64,000 nucleotides of DNA. It comes from Demequina sp. NBRC 110056 (GTDB taxonomy: Bacteria; Actinomycetota; Actinomycetes; Actinomycetales; Demequinaceae). The DNA lies in contig NZ_BBRM01000002.1 of NCBI RefSeq assembly GCF_002090155.1, positions 372,001-436,000 on the forward strand, written 5' to 3'. This document shows positions 16,572 to 25,695 of the stretch, piece by piece (within the stretch, counting starts at the first letter, position 1; each line of letters opens with the position of its first letter). The position numbers and the translations under genes were made by a program. The notes beneath the pieces are model-generated. The model ran no database searches. It saw nothing but the letters and a program-made list of their open reading frames with translations, and was not told the DNA's origin.

Positions 16572-18106
16572 AGATCCTCGATCGTGCCCTGATGCGTCGT
16601 GACGACGGCGTCGCGATGCTGTCCGTCCTGATGCTGATGATGGTGCTCACCGTGCTCGCGATCCTCGTGCTCGGTGCTGTGCTGACTCAGGTAAACCCCA
16701 CACTGTTCAGCGACAAGAACAGCCGGACACTTGCCGCGGCACAGGCGGGCTTGGACGTCACAGCTGCACAGGTGCGGAATGCCACGGCGCCTGATGGCAC
16801 CGGAGCCATCATGGGCGATATCCACAGACTGCCGTGCATCGTCGAGGGGACCGTCGACAATTCGGGGGACACCACCTATCGGGCGACAGTCGAGTACTAC
16901 AAGGACGACCCGACCACCAGGGACGAGACGTGGCGTGCGGCCAACCAGCTACGTTGCTACACCGGTACTGGCCTCAACGGCGGCGTCAGAGACGTCCCTC
17001 GCTTCGCAGTCATCGAGTCTGAGGGCTTCGACGTGACGGCGACGGCACAAGTCGACCGAGCGGATCGCGTCGTCGAGGCGACCTACCAGTTCCAGTTGAC
17101 GACCATGAAGGTGAGCGGTGGTCAGATCTACGACGACGACCTCCAGTACTGCCTGGTCGCGGACCATGCCGGCGAGGGAGCGAACATCCGCTACCGGCCG
17201 GCTGGGCACAGCGACTGCAACGAGAAGACGGCTCTGAACTCGTGGACGTGGGACGAGGACTACATGCTCCACCTCGCGTCCTCTGACCTCCCGGGTGTGA
17301 TCCCGATGTGCATCTCGGGCCGGCCATGGTCGAACGGCTCCGCACGTGCGGTCACCTTGCAGGAGTGCGCACTCGGAACCCGTGACGACCTCGGTCAGCG
17401 GTTCTCGTGGACCGGCTCGCACACGTGGCGGGGACAGAACTCCGCGAACACGGCATACGCCGACAGCTACCTCGTGAATCAGGACTCGCGAGTCGACGCG
17501 AACGACGCCTTGTCCGCCGCGAATTCGGCGACCAACAAGTCGGTCACACCTGAGCCTGCCGTGGGCAAGGGCAACGCGTCCTACGCGACCAATCAGGTGG
17601 TGAACTTCCACGAGTTCGGTCGTTGCCTCGACGTGACCGATGAGGACATCAACAAGTCCTACATGATCGCCTACCCCTGCAAGCAGGACCCGAGTGGCTT
17701 CGGCAGCTTCAAGTGGAACCACAAGTGGTTCTACGCCGAGCCGACCGACACAGAGTCTGTGACGACGACGATTCACGTCCTGGTCGACAACCGAACTGAC
17801 CGCAAGTACTGCCTGTACACGCCCTCGGGCTCGGTGTATCCGCGGTTTGGCACCACCTGCACCGGAGATAGCCGCACCTGGACTCGATACGGACAGACAG
17901 GTGACGAGGACGCATACACCATCCAGGACAGCGCCGGGCGCTGCCTGACGGTGGGTGGCAGCGAGTACCCGCTGCATGGCTCGCAGTGGAGCCGGATCGT
18001 CGTCGCGACCTGCGAGGGCAAGGAGACGCAGCAGTGGAACGTGCCGACCGACCCGGTGGATGCGACGCTCGGTGAGTTCTCTGAGCTGACAGGACGAGCG
18101 GGATAG
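16568..18106 (+). CDS. Minor pilin (PilX/GspK-like) fused to a ricin-type beta-trefoil lectin domain
   Basis: 512 residues. The leader ends RRDDG|VAMLSVLMLMMVL. There is no Glu at mature +5, as in the GspK/PilX class. Residues about 45-200 are a pilin-type head (AAAQAGLDVTAAQVRNA). From about residue 348 to the end the sequence shows ricin B-lectin repeats: FGRCLDVTDEDIN, then RKYCLYTPSGS, then SAGRCLTVGGSEYPL, ending with a QQW that matches the QxW signature. Many Cys residues suggest disulfides outside the cell. The lectin suggests that the pilus tip binds a carbohydrate; the ligand is unknown. It overlaps the previous gene by ATGA. Confidence 0.8.
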   Translation: MKILDRALMRRDDGVAMLSVLMLMMVLTVLAILVLGAVLTQVNPTLFSDKNSRTLAAAQAGLDVTAAQVRNATAPDGTGAIMGDIHRLPCIVEGTVDNSGDTTYRATVEYYKDDPTTRDETWRAANQLRCYTGTGLNGGVRDVPRFAVIESEGFDVTATAQVDRADRVVEATYQFQLTTMKVSGGQIYDDDLQYCLVADHAGEGANIRYRPAGHSDCNEKTALNSWTWDEDYMLHLASSDLPGVIPMCISGRPWSNGSARAVTLQECALGTRDDLGQRFSWTGSHTWRGQNSANTAYADSYLVNQDSRVDANDALSAANSATNKSVTPEPAVGKGNASYATNQVVNFHEFGRCLDVTDEDINKSYMIAYPCKQDPSGFGSFKWNHKWFYAEPTDTESVTTTIHVLVDNRTDRKYCLYTPSGSVYPRFGTTCTGDSRTWTRYGQTGDEDAYTIQDSAGRCLTVGGSEYPLHGSQWSRIVVATCEGKETQQWNVPTDPVDATLGEFSELTGRAG

Positions 18107-18112
18107 ATCGAC

Positions 18113-18925
18113 ATGACAACCCTTGAGCTCGAGCACACTGGCGCCCTGTGGTGGGCGACGGTGTTCCTCGTCGCGCTGCTGGGGCTCGGGATCGGCTCCT
18201 TCCTCAACGTCGTGGCGTGGCGCGTCCCTCGAGGCGAGTCCGTGACGCACCCACGCAGCGCGTGCCCGGGGTGCGGGCATCCTGTGCGAGCGCGCGACAA
18301 CGTGCCCGTCGTGTCGTGGATGGTGCTCAGGGGAAAGTGCCGCGACTGCGGCGAGCCGATCTCCGTGCGTTATCCGCTGATCGAGGCCGCTACGGCTCTG
18401 TTGTTCGTCCTCGTCCTCTGGCACTTCGGTCTCGGGATCGAGTTCGTCGCCTACGCCTACCTCGCTGCTCTCGGCGTGGCGTTGACGAGCATCGACCTCT
18501 CGGTTCATCGCCTACCCAACGCCTTGGTTCTCCCTGCCTACGGGGTTCTCGCTGTGCTGTTCGCCGCACAGTCGTTCATCACTGGCGATTGGTGGCCGTT
18601 CGCACGCGCGGTGATCGGAGGCGCGGCGCTCTTTGCGCTGTACTTCGGTGCTGCGATCGTCTACCCGGGTGGCATGGGCTTCGGAGATGTGAAGCTCGCC
18701 GGCGTCATCGGCGCCGCGCTCGGCTGGCTGGGTTGGGGACCGCTCGTCGTGGGCGCGTTCTCCGCGTTCCTGCTCGGCGCGATCGCCGGGGTGGTCATCA
18801 TCGCCACGAAGAAGAGTGGGCGGCGCACAAGGATTCCGTTTGGCCCGTGGATGATCGCGGGCGCGGCAGTGGGAGTCGCATGGGGCGACTCGGTATGGGA
18901 CGCGTACACGGGGACGTGGGCGTGA
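18113..18925 (+). CDS. pilD: Prepilin peptidase / N-methyltransferase
   Basis: 270 residues, a polytopic aspartyl protease that cleaves and N-methylates prepilins. The N-terminal methyltransferase part has both zinc CxxC pairs (CPGCGH and CRDCGE). The two catalytic aspartates are in SIDLSVHRLPN and GMGFGDVKL. About eight membrane helices follow the pattern of PilD. Full N-terminal and C-terminal halves argue for a true type IV prepilin peptidase rather than a Tad-type short form. It starts 6 bp after the lectin pilin gene. Confidence 0.94.
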   Translation: MTTLELEHTGALWWATVFLVALLGLGIGSFLNVVAWRVPRGESVTHPRSACPGCGHPVRARDNVPVVSWMVLRGKCRDCGEPISVRYPLIEAATALLFVLVLWHFGLGIEFVAYAYLAALGVALTSIDLSVHRLPNALVLPAYGVLAVLFAAQSFITGDWWPFARAVIGGAALFALYFGAAIVYPGGMGFGDVKLAGVIGAALGWLGWGPLVVGAFSAFLLGAIAGVVIIATKKSGRRTRIPFGPWMIAGAAVGVAWGDSVWDAYTGTWA

Positions 18926-19013
18926 TGTCTCTTTCAAGGTCTGGATGGAGGAAGCCGATGATGACACCAGCATCGGTGATGACAATGGTCGGCTCTCGGG
19001 AGGGGCGGTAGCC

Positions 19014-20066
19014 ATGGCAAAGACACAAGCAATCGGGCTCGACATCGGCGCGAAGTCGCTGCGAGCCGCGGAGGTCTCGTCAGCAGGTGGAGGACGCGTC
19101 GAGCTCGTCCGCTATGCCGAGGAGCCGGTTCCTGCGGGCGCGGTCCGCGACGGAGAGGTCGTTGACCAGCCTGCGGTGGCACAGGCTCTGAAGCAGCTGT
19201 GGTCCAAGGGCGGCTTCGGTTCCAAGGAGGTCATCCTCGGTATCGGCAACCAGCGTGTGACGGTACGCACGATGCAGTTGCCGAAGATGCCGATGGCCGA
19301 CATCCGGTCCTCGCTCCCGTTCCAGGTCGAGGACTCGCTGCCGATCCCGGTGGATGAGGCCGTGCTCGACTTCTACCCGACCGTCGAGCTCGCTGGTCCG
19401 AGCGGCACGGTGTACGAGGGGCTGGTCGTCGCGGCTGCACGCGAGACGGTGATGTCGAACGTGAACGCGGCGGAGGCCGCAGGGCTCAAGCCCCTGTCGG
19501 TCGACCTTTCCGCGTTCGCGCTGCTTCGCGTCATGGCCCGCGGCGAGCTGGGCCACGGAACCGTGGCGCTCGTTGACATCGGCGCGCGCATCACCACCAT
19601 CGTCGTGGCAACGGACGGCGCACCGCGCTTCGTGCGCACGCTTCCCGTAGGCACTCAGGGTCTTGCGGACATCCTCGCGAGGGCGAAGACGGTGTCGCAG
19701 GCGGAAGCCGAGCACCAGGTGATCACACGCGGTCTGCAGGCGTCGAGCGCGCCGGAGAACCAGATCTCCGCCGACCAGTACAACGACACCGCGAGGAACC
19801 TGGTCGAGGGCATTCGCAACTCGATCGGCTTCTACGCGTCGAACAACCGCCAGGCTCCGGTTTCCTACGTGGTGCTGACAGGCGGGGGCTCGACCGTACC
19901 TGGACTCGGTCAGGCGATCGCCTCCGAGACCCGTACGCAGACGCTGTTGGGCAACCCGCTGGAGGGCGTGACGCTCGGCAAGCGCATCAACGGACTCGAG
20001 GGCCTCAAGGGCCGCGAAGCCACCATGGCGATGTCCATGGGCCTGGGAATGGGGGTGGCGGCATGA
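19014..20066 (+). CDS. pilM: Type IV pilus assembly protein PilM (actin-like ATPase)
   Basis: 350 residues. The actin/FtsA-like nucleotide fold shows phosphate 1 AIGLDIGAKSLRAAEV, phosphate 2 TVALVDIGARITTIVV, and the adenosine motif YVVLTGGGSTVPGL. PilM is cytoplasmic and binds the PilN N-terminus, linking the ATPases to the membrane complex. The start is the ATG at 19014 after GGGAGGGG; an ATG 69 bp upstream in frame lacks a site. The last bases overlap pilN by ATGA. Confidence 0.93.
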   Translation: MAKTQAIGLDIGAKSLRAAEVSSAGGGRVELVRYAEEPVPAGAVRDGEVVDQPAVAQALKQLWSKGGFGSKEVILGIGNQRVTVRTMQLPKMPMADIRSSLPFQVEDSLPIPVDEAVLDFYPTVELAGPSGTVYEGLVVAAARETVMSNVNAAEAAGLKPLSVDLSAFALLRVMARGELGHGTVALVDIGARITTIVVATDGAPRFVRTLPVGTQGLADILARAKTVSQAEAEHQVITRGLQASSAPENQISADQYNDTARNLVEGIRNSIGFYASNNRQAPVSYVVLTGGGSTVPGLGQAIASETRTQTLLGNPLEGVTLGKRINGLEGLKGREATMAMSMGLGMGVAA

Positions 20067-20854
20067 CCACCGTCGCGCACGACAACGTTCAAGCTCCGGG
20101 CACTGCGCCTGGTCCGCAGCCGACGATTCCGGCGAAGGGAGGCAAGTTCGGAGTTCCCGACCTGCCTCAGGTGAGCCTGCTTCCCCCGGAGGTCGGACAC
20201 CGCCGCCAGGTCGCTGCCGCTCAGCGACGGATGATCTGGGGCATTATCGCGACCCTCGTCGTGATCGCCGTGGGCTTCGGCGGCGCGTACCTCGTTCAGG
20301 TCGACGCCACGATCAAGCAGGACGAGGCCCTCGCCACCGCTGATCAGCTGCTTGCGCAGAAGCGCGAGTACTCGCCGGTGGTCCAGGTGATCAACGACAT
20401 CGACTCGACCACCGAGGCACGCACGTTCGTCCTGGAGACCGAGGTCAACTGGCCTTCCTACATCTACGCGATCGCCGCCGTGCTCCCGGAGGACGTGGTC
20501 ATCGAGTCTGTAGCGATCACCGCCGCTGCTGCCGGCGAGGAGCTCGTGGAAGGCGCGGATCCGCTGACGACCAACGCCGTCGGCGTCGTGACGTTCTCGG
20601 CCTTCTCGCCCACGCTGCCGGTGGCCTCGGACTGGATCGACGCGCTTGAGTCCATTCCGGGCCTCGACGACGCCAACCTTCAGAGCTCCGAGCTCCAGAA
20701 CTCGGAGGGCGACACCGAGTACCAGGTCGCTGCCACGATCCAGGTGACGACCGACGCGCTCCAGAACCGCCAGTTCTCGGACCAGGCGGACGACGGTGAC
20801 GGGGCGCTCGATGGCGCCGAGGCAGAGAGCGCTGACACCGAGGGTGGTGAGTGA
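20063..20854 (+). CDS. pilN: Type IV pilus assembly protein PilN
   Basis: 263 residues. The cytoplasmic N-terminus includes the PilM-binding type motif QVSLLPPEV (about residues 36-44). One membrane helix (about 58-82) and a ferredoxin-like outer domain follow. The tail is long and acidic (DDGDGALDGAEAESAD). The role is inferred from the M-N-O order and the VSLLPPE-like motif. It overlaps pilM and pilO by 4 bp each. Confidence 0.85.
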   Translation: MTTVAHDNVQAPGTAPGPQPTIPAKGGKFGVPDLPQVSLLPPEVGHRRQVAAAQRRMIWGIIATLVVIAVGFGGAYLVQVDATIKQDEALATADQLLAQKREYSPVVQVINDIDSTTEARTFVLETEVNWPSYIYAIAAVLPEDVVIESVAITAAAAGEELVEGADPLTTNAVGVVTFSAFSPTLPVASDWIDALESIPGLDDANLQSSELQNSEGDTEYQVAATIQVTTDALQNRQFSDQADDGDGALDGAEAESADTEGGE

Positions 20855-21630
20855 GCATGAAGCAGCCCACCGGAACCGCAAGGTCCTGGGGAATCGCGAC
20901 GATCCTCGTCGCCGTCCTCCTTCTTGTCGCCGCTTGGTTCCTGCTGATCTCACCAGTCCTCGCATCAGCGGCTGAGACGCGCGAGGACACTGAGGCGCAG
21001 GAGGCTCAGAACGAGATCTCGCGGCAGGAGGTAGAGGTTCTCAAGGCCGAGTTCGCGAGGATGCCTGAGTACGAGCTCCAGCTCGCCGCTCTTCAGGAGC
21101 AGATCACGACGACTCAGCGGTACGCGGACCTGCAGCGTCTGGTTGCCGCGATCGCCGACGAGCACGAGGTCGTCGTCACGAGCTTGTCCTTCGGCACCGC
21201 CGAGGAGGTCGAGCAGCCTGTTCCGCCCGCTCCGGCCGAGCCCGTCGAGGGTGAGGAGACCGACGAGGAGGCCACGGACGAGGAACCCGCGCCCGCTGAG
21301 CCTGTCGCCACTGGGATCTCCGGCTTGTTCTCGATCGCCGTCTCCATCGAGTTCGACGGTGAGTACACCGACGTGCTGGCCGCGGTCAGGGACCTCCAGA
21401 CGGGCGAGAACCGGATCGTCCTGATCAATGTCGTGAACCTGACGTCTGCCGCGAACGGCGAATCCGGTGACGACGCGACTGTGGCCACGCTCGAGGGGCA
21501 GACGTTCGTGCTGGCCGATGTCGAGGAGCTCGCCGCCGAGGACGCGCCCACGACGGAGCCGGAGGAGGAGCCGTCGGCTGAGCCGACGCCGCTCCCGCAG
21601 TCCTCCGAGAACCCGCTGGTCGCGAACTAG
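20851..21630 (+). CDS. pilO: Type IV pilus assembly protein PilO
   Basis: 259 residues. A short cytoplasmic N-terminus leads to one membrane helix (about 14-36), a coiled-coil stretch (about 38-75, [20 protein letters not shown]), a ferredoxin-like domain, an acidic Pro/Glu linker ([20 protein letters not shown]) and an acidic Pro-rich tail. PilN and PilO form the membrane alignment complex. No PilP or secretin PilQ gene follows, consistent with a single-membrane cell. The start is the GTG at 20851, overlapping the pilN stop; an ATG lies six bases on. Confidence 0.82.
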   Translation: MSMKQPTGTARSWGIATILVAVLLLVAAWFLLISPVLASAAETREDTEAQEAQNEISRQEVEVLKAEFARMPEYELQLAALQEQITTTQRYADLQRLVAAIADEHEVVVTSLSFGTAEEVEQPVPPAPAEPVEGEETDEEATDEEPAPAEPVATGISGLFSIAVSIEFDGEYTDVLAAVRDLQTGENRIVLINVVNLTSAANGESGDDATVATLEGQTFVLADVEELAAEDAPTTEPEEEPSAEPTPLPQSSENPLVAN

Positions 21631-21642
21631 CCATCGCACACG

Positions 21643-21672
21643 ACGCCCCCACGACTCGAGTCGTGGGGGCGT
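21643..21672 (+). terminator. Terminator closing the pilus operon
   Basis: A perfect 13-bp stem (ACGCCCCCACGAC with its complement) around a TCGA loop, followed by TGTGCTGC. It lies 12 nt after the pilO stop and separates the pilus locus from aroC. Confidence 0.85.
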
Positions 21673-21709
21673 TGTGCTGCGTCACGCCAGGCAGGAGAGG
21701 TCTGGAAGA

Positions 21710-22903
21710 ATGACAGCCATGCTCAGATGGCTCACCGCAGGAGAATCGCACGGCCCGGCGCTCGTCGGCACCCTCGAAGGCCTCCCCGCTGGGGTCGAGG
21801 TCACGAGCTCAGAGATCCAGGCGGCGCTCGCACGCCGCCGGCTCGGCTATGGCCGCGGCGCGCGCATGAGCTTTGAGCAGGACAAGGTGACGGTGCTCGG
21901 TGGCATCCGCCACGGGGTCAGCCAAGGCGGCCCCGTCGCGATCCAGGTGGGCAACACCGAGTGGCCCAAGTGGGAGACCGTGATGAGCGCGGACCCGGTC
22001 GACCCGGCCGAGCTCTCGGGCGCCCGCGCCGCTGCGCTCACGCGCCCGCGTCCCGGGCACGCCGACCTGGTCGGCATGACCAAGTACGGCTTCGACGACG
22101 CGCGCCCCGTGCTGGAGCGCGCCTCGGCACGCGAGACAGCCGCGCGTGTCGCGCTCGGCCAGGTCGCCGAGAGCTTCCTCGAGCAGGCCGCAGGGGTGCG
22201 CCTCGTGTCGCACACCGTCCAGGTGGGCCCCATTCGCGTGCCCGACGACGCCCCGCTGCCTCCCGCGGACGCGACGCCCGCGCTCGACGAGGACCCCATT
22301 CGCTGCTTCCACGCCGAGACCTCGGCAGCGATGATCGTGGAGATCGACCAGTGCCAGAAGGACGGCGACACCCTGGGCGGCGTCGTCGAGGTCGTGGCCT
22401 ACGGCCTGCCTGTGGGCCTCGGCAGCCACGTGCACGGCGACCGGCGCCTCGACGCGCGCCTCGCAGCCGCGCTCATGGGCATCCAGGCCATCAAGGGCGT
22501 CGAGCTGGGCGACGGGTTCCGCACCGCTGCGCGCCGTGGCTCGCAGGCCCACGACGAGATCGAGTACCAGGACGGCGGCGTCACGCGCCGCACCAACCGC
22601 GCGGGCGGCGTCGAGGGCGGCATGACCAACGGCGAGCCGCTGCGCGTCTCCGCCGCCATGAAGCCGATCAGCACCGTGCCTCGCGCGCTCGACACGATCG
22701 ACACGGCGACCGGCGAGGCCGCGAAGGCCATCCACCAGCGCTCGGACGTGTGCGCGGTGGCGCCTGCGGCGGTCGTGGCCCAGGCCATGGTTGCGCTCAC
22801 GCTGGCCGACGCGCTGCTCGAGAAGTTCGGCGGCGACTCGGTGGCCGAGGTCAAGCGCAACATCGCGTCCTACGAGGCCGCGATCCCGGACCACCTGCGC
22901 TGA
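21710..22903 (+). CDS. aroC: Chorismate synthase
   Basis: 397 residues. It converts EPSP to chorismate using reduced FMN. Family signatures are present: [12 protein letters not shown] at the N-terminus, the central [24 protein letters not shown], and [17 protein letters not shown] near the C-terminus. Two in-frame ATGs compete (21710 and 21719); AGGAGAGG is spaced 10 nt from the first, so I chose it, though many homologues are annotated from MLRWLTAGE. It is the first gene of aroC-aroK-aroB after the pilus terminator. Confidence 0.95.
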   Translation: MTAMLRWLTAGESHGPALVGTLEGLPAGVEVTSSEIQAALARRRLGYGRGARMSFEQDKVTVLGGIRHGVSQGGPVAIQVGNTEWPKWETVMSADPVDPAELSGARAAALTRPRPGHADLVGMTKYGFDDARPVLERASARETAARVALGQVAESFLEQAAGVRLVSHTVQVGPIRVPDDAPLPPADATPALDEDPIRCFHAETSAAMIVEIDQCQKDGDTLGGVVEVVAYGLPVGLGSHVHGDRRLDARLAAALMGIQAIKGVELGDGFRTAARRGSQAHDEIEYQDGGVTRRTNRAGGVEGGMTNGEPLRVSAAMKPISTVPRALDTIDTATGEAAKAIHQRSDVCAVAPAAVVAQAMVALTLADALLEKFGGDSVAEVKRNIASYEAAIPDHLR

Positions 22904-23427
22904 TGCCTGGACCGCGCATCGTCCTGATCGGCCCGCCCGGCTCGGGGAAGACGTCCGTGGGGCGCCGCCTCGCCGAGTCGCTCGAGCTCGCGTGGCGCGA
23001 CACAGACGATGACATCGCCGCGACAGCCGGCAAGTCCATCCCGGACGTCTTCATCGAGGACGGGGAAGCCGCGTTCCGCGCCCTCGAGCGGGAGGCAGTG
23101 GCGACCGCGCTGGCGGAGCACGACGGCGTCCTGTCGCTCGGTGGCGGAGCGATCCTGGACGCGAGCACTCAGAACGTGCTCACTGCCTACACCGACGCCG
23201 GAGGCTGCGTCGTCTTCCTCGACGTGTCGCTCGCGGCCGCCGCGCCGCGCGTGGGATTCAACCGCTCGCGGCCGCTGCTCGTCGGCAATCCGCGCCAGCA
23301 GTGGCAGGCGCTCATGGACGCGCGCCGTCCGCTCTACGAAGGGCTGTCGACCCTCACCGTGAAGACCGACGATCTCACTCCCGAGCAGGTGGCCGAGGCG
23401 ATCGAGGAGCTGGAGGCACGGCGATGA
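22903..23427 (+). CDS. aroK: Shikimate kinase
   Basis: 174 residues. It phosphorylates shikimate with ATP. Walker A is GPPGSGKTSVGRRLA. The DTDDDIAATAGKSI segment holds the substrate-binding Asp, FRALEREAV follows, and LSLGGGAIL is the GGG motif. A lid with FNRSRPLL supplies the substrate-binding Arg. The ATG at 22903 overlaps the aroC TGA by one base (TGATG), implying coupled translation. Confidence 0.94.
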   Translation: MPGPRIVLIGPPGSGKTSVGRRLAESLELAWRDTDDDIAATAGKSIPDVFIEDGEAAFRALEREAVATALAEHDGVLSLGGGAILDASTQNVLTAYTDAGGCVVFLDVSLAAAAPRVGFNRSRPLLVGNPRQQWQALMDARRPLYEGLSTLTVKTDDLTPEQVAEAIEELEARR

Positions 23428-24560
23428 GCGCATCCATCGACACCCGCACCGTCGACGTCGCCACTGCCGCGCCGTACACCGTCACCATTGGCTCGGGCCT
23501 GCTTCCAGCCGCGGTCGACGCCCTGCCGGAGGCCGCCGTCCGCGTGCTCGTGGTGCACTCTGCGCCGATGCGCGAGCCGGCCGACCGCCTGCGTGCCCTC
23601 ATTGAGGCGAGCGGCCGCACCCCGGTCCTGGCCGAGGTTCCCGATGCGGAGGCCGGCAAGACCGCCGAGGTCGCCTCGTTCTGCTGGCAGGTCCTGGGCA
23701 AGTCCGAGTTCACCCGCACCGACGTCGTGGTCGGCCTGGGCGGGGGAGCGGTGACCGACCTCGCGGGCTTCGTGGCCGCGTCGTGGCTGCGCGGAGTCGC
23801 CGTGGTGCAGATCCCCACCACGGTGCTCGCGATGGTGGACGCCGCCGTCGGCGGCAAGACCGGCATCAACACCGGGGAGGGCAAGAACCTCGTCGGGGCC
23901 TTCCACGAGCCGCTCGCCGTGTGGTGCGACCTTGACTTCCTGACAACGTTGCCTGCGAACGATCGAGTCGCCGGCCTCGCCGAGGTCGTCAAGGGCGGCT
24001 TCATCCGCGACCAGCGGATCCTCGAGCTGGTAGGCGAGCACGCATCGGCCCTCCGTGCGCAGAGCCTCACCGAGGACGCCATGGCCGTCCTCGCGGAGCT
24101 CATCACGCGCAAGGTCCAGGTCAAGGCAGACGTCGTCGGACAGGACCTCAAGGAGTCGCACCTGCGCGAGATCCTCAACTACGGGCACACCTTCGGTCAC
24201 GCGATCGAGTACACCGAGCGCTACCAGTGGCGGCACGGCGCGGCCGTGTCGGTGGGCATGGTGTTCGTCGCGGAGCTCGCGCACCTCGCGGGCCGCCTCG
24301 ACGAGGACGGCGTCGCGCTGCATCGAGAGCTGCTGACGTCGCTCGGCTTGCCCACCACGTACCGCAGCGACAAGTGGGACGCCCTCCACACCGCCATGCG
24401 CCGCGACAAGAAGACGCGCGGAGCGCTGCTGCGCTTCGTCGTGCTCAACGGCATCGGCAACCCGGTGCGGCTCGAAGGGCCTGACCCGGCGCTGCTGCTG
24501 GGCGCCTACGACGCCGTGTCCAAGGCTCCCGAGTCCGGGAACGCCGTGGCACTAGGCTGA
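23424..24560 (+). CDS. aroB: 3-Dehydroquinate synthase
   Basis: 378 residues. It converts DAHP to 3-dehydroquinate with NAD and a divalent metal. Signatures: VVGLGGGAVTDLAGFVAASW, the QIPTTVLAMVDAAVGGKTGIN block, and LNYGHTFGHAIEY with metal-binding His. The start is the ATG at 23424, which overlaps the aroK stop by 4 bp (ATGA). Confidence 0.95.
   Translation: MSASIDTRTVDVATAAPYTVTIGSGLLPAAVDALPEAAVRVLVVHSAPMREPADRLRALIEASGRTPVLAEVPDAEAGKTAEVASFCWQVLGKSEFTRTDVVVGLGGGAVTDLAGFVAASWLRGVAVVQIPTTVLAMVDAAVGGKTGINTGEGKNLVGAFHEPLAVWCDLDFLTTLPANDRVAGLAEVVKGGFIRDQRILELVGEHASALRAQSLTEDAMAVLAELITRKVQVKADVVGQDLKESHLREILNYGHTFGHAIEYTERYQWRHGAAVSVGMVFVAELAHLAGRLDEDGVALHRELLTSLGLPTTYRSDKWDALHTAMRRDKKTRGALLRFVVLNGIGNPVRLEGPDPALLLGAYDAVSKAPESGNAVALG
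24553..24558 (+). promoter_or_regulatory. Putative -10 box (TAGGCT) giving a leaderless aroQ mRNA
   Basis: TAGGCT ends 7 nt before the aroQ ATG and overlaps the end of aroB. No Shine-Dalgarno is present. The same TAnnnT-to-start spacing recurs at seven other genes in the window. Confidence 0.5.
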
Positions 24561-24565
24561 CGGAC

Positions 24566-25009
24566 ATGTCTACGGTCCTCGTCGCCAACGGCCCCAACCT
24601 CAACCGCCTGGGCACCCGCGAGCCCGAGAAGTACGGCTCGACGACCATGGACGAGCTCGCCGCTCACGCGATGCAGTGGGGGAGCGAGCTCGGGCTCGAG
24701 GTCGTCGTCCGGCAGTCGAACGACGAGGCCGAGCTCGTGGGCTGGATGCACGAGGCCGTCGACAACGGCTGGCACGTCGTCCTCAACCCCGCCGCCTTCA
24801 CGCACTACTCTTACGCGCTGCGCGACGCGTGTGCGCTCGTGACGACGGCCGGCAAGCTCCTCGTCGAGGTGCACCTCACCAACCCGCACGCGCGCGAGGA
24901 GTTCCGCCATACGTCGGTGATCTCCGGCGTGGCCACCGGCACCATCGCGGGCCTCGGCATCGACTCGTACCGCCTGGGCCTCGAGGCCATCGCCGCCAAG
25001 GTGAGCTGA
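24566..25009 (+). CDS. aroQ: Type II 3-dehydroquinate dehydratase
   Basis: 147 residues, a small class II enzyme of the dodecameric type. It dehydrates 3-dehydroquinate. Signatures: VANGPNLNRLGTREP with the catalytic-loop Arg, QSNDEAELVGWMHEA, VLNPAAFTHYSYALRDA with the active-site His-type region, and EVHLTNPHAREEFRHTSV. It follows aroB by 5 bp but lacks a ribosome binding site. A TAGGCT box 7 nt upstream suggests it also has its own leaderless transcript. Confidence 0.94.
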   Translation: MSTVLVANGPNLNRLGTREPEKYGSTTMDELAAHAMQWGSELGLEVVVRQSNDEAELVGWMHEAVDNGWHVVLNPAAFTHYSYALRDACALVTTAGKLLVEVHLTNPHAREEFRHTSVISGVATGTIAGLGIDSYRLGLEAIAAKVS

Positions 25010-25062
25010 CAGCCCCAGCCAGCGAGCGCATCGGCGCTACACAGGGCGAAGGCCCCGTCCGC

Positions 25063-25068
25063 TAGAAT
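25063..25068 (+). promoter_or_regulatory. Putative -10 box (TAGAAT) of efp-nusB
   Basis: TAGAAT lies about 63 nt before the efp GTG, in a 122-bp gap that also carries an octamer copy (25028-25035). A leader of roughly 57 nt would result. No clear -35. Confidence 0.4.
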
Positions 25069-25131
25069 TGTCGACGGCCTCCGCGCGGCGCGCGGACTGA
25101 CGCTGACACCTGACTGACAAGGACTTCACCC

Positions 25132-25695
25132 GTGGCGACCTCGAACGACATCAAGAACGGCTCCGTGCTCAACCTCGACGGGAACCTGTGGTCCGTCGTC
25201 GAGTTCCAGCACGTGAAGCCCGGCAAGGGCGGCGCCTTCGTCCGCACCAAGCTGAAGAACGTCCTCTCGGGCAAGGTCGTCGACAAGACCTTCAACGCTG
25301 GCACCAAGGTCGACTTCGAGACCGTCGACCGCCGCACCATGCAGTACCTGTACAACGACGGCGCCGGCTTCGTGTTCATGGACCCCGACACGTTCGACCA
25401 GGTGTCGGTCAGCCCCGAGGTCATGGGCAACGCCACGGACTACCTGCTCGAGAACGAGAACGCGACCATCGGCTCGCACAACGGCAACCCGATCTTCCTC
25501 GAGCTGCCCGCCTCCGTGGTCCTTGAGGTGACCTACACCGAGCCCGGCCTCCAGGGCGACCGCTCGTCGGGCGGCACCAAGCCCGCCACGCTCGAGACCG
25601 GCAAGGAGATCCAGGTCCCGCTGTTCCTCGAGCAGGGCACCAAGGTCAAGGTCAACACCGAGTCCGGCGACTACCTGGGCCGCGTCAACGACTAG
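25132..25695 (+). CDS. efp: Translation elongation factor P
   Basis: 187 residues with three beta-barrel domains. It binds between the P and E sites and rescues ribosomes stalled at polyproline. The domain I loop tip reads [16 protein letters not shown], with Lys at the position that is modified in some bacteria; no modification enzyme is visible nearby. The signature near the C-terminus is [30 protein letters not shown]. Several proteins here are Pro-rich (PilT tail, PilO linker), which makes EF-P relevant. The GTG at 25132 has AAGGAC upstream. Confidence 0.96.
   Translation: MATSNDIKNGSVLNLDGNLWSVVEFQHVKPGKGGAFVRTKLKNVLSGKVVDKTFNAGTKVDFETVDRRTMQYLYNDGAGFVFMDPDTFDQVSVSPEVMGNATDYLLENENATIGSHNGNPIFLELPASVVLEVTYTEPGLQGDRSSGGTKPATLETGKEIQVPLFLEQGTKVKVNTESGDYLGRVND

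Noticed and set aside
18925-19011. 28-codon frame between pilD and pilM (ATG overlapping the pilD stop)
   Set aside because: Too short, no recognisable features; the upstream overlap alone is weak support.
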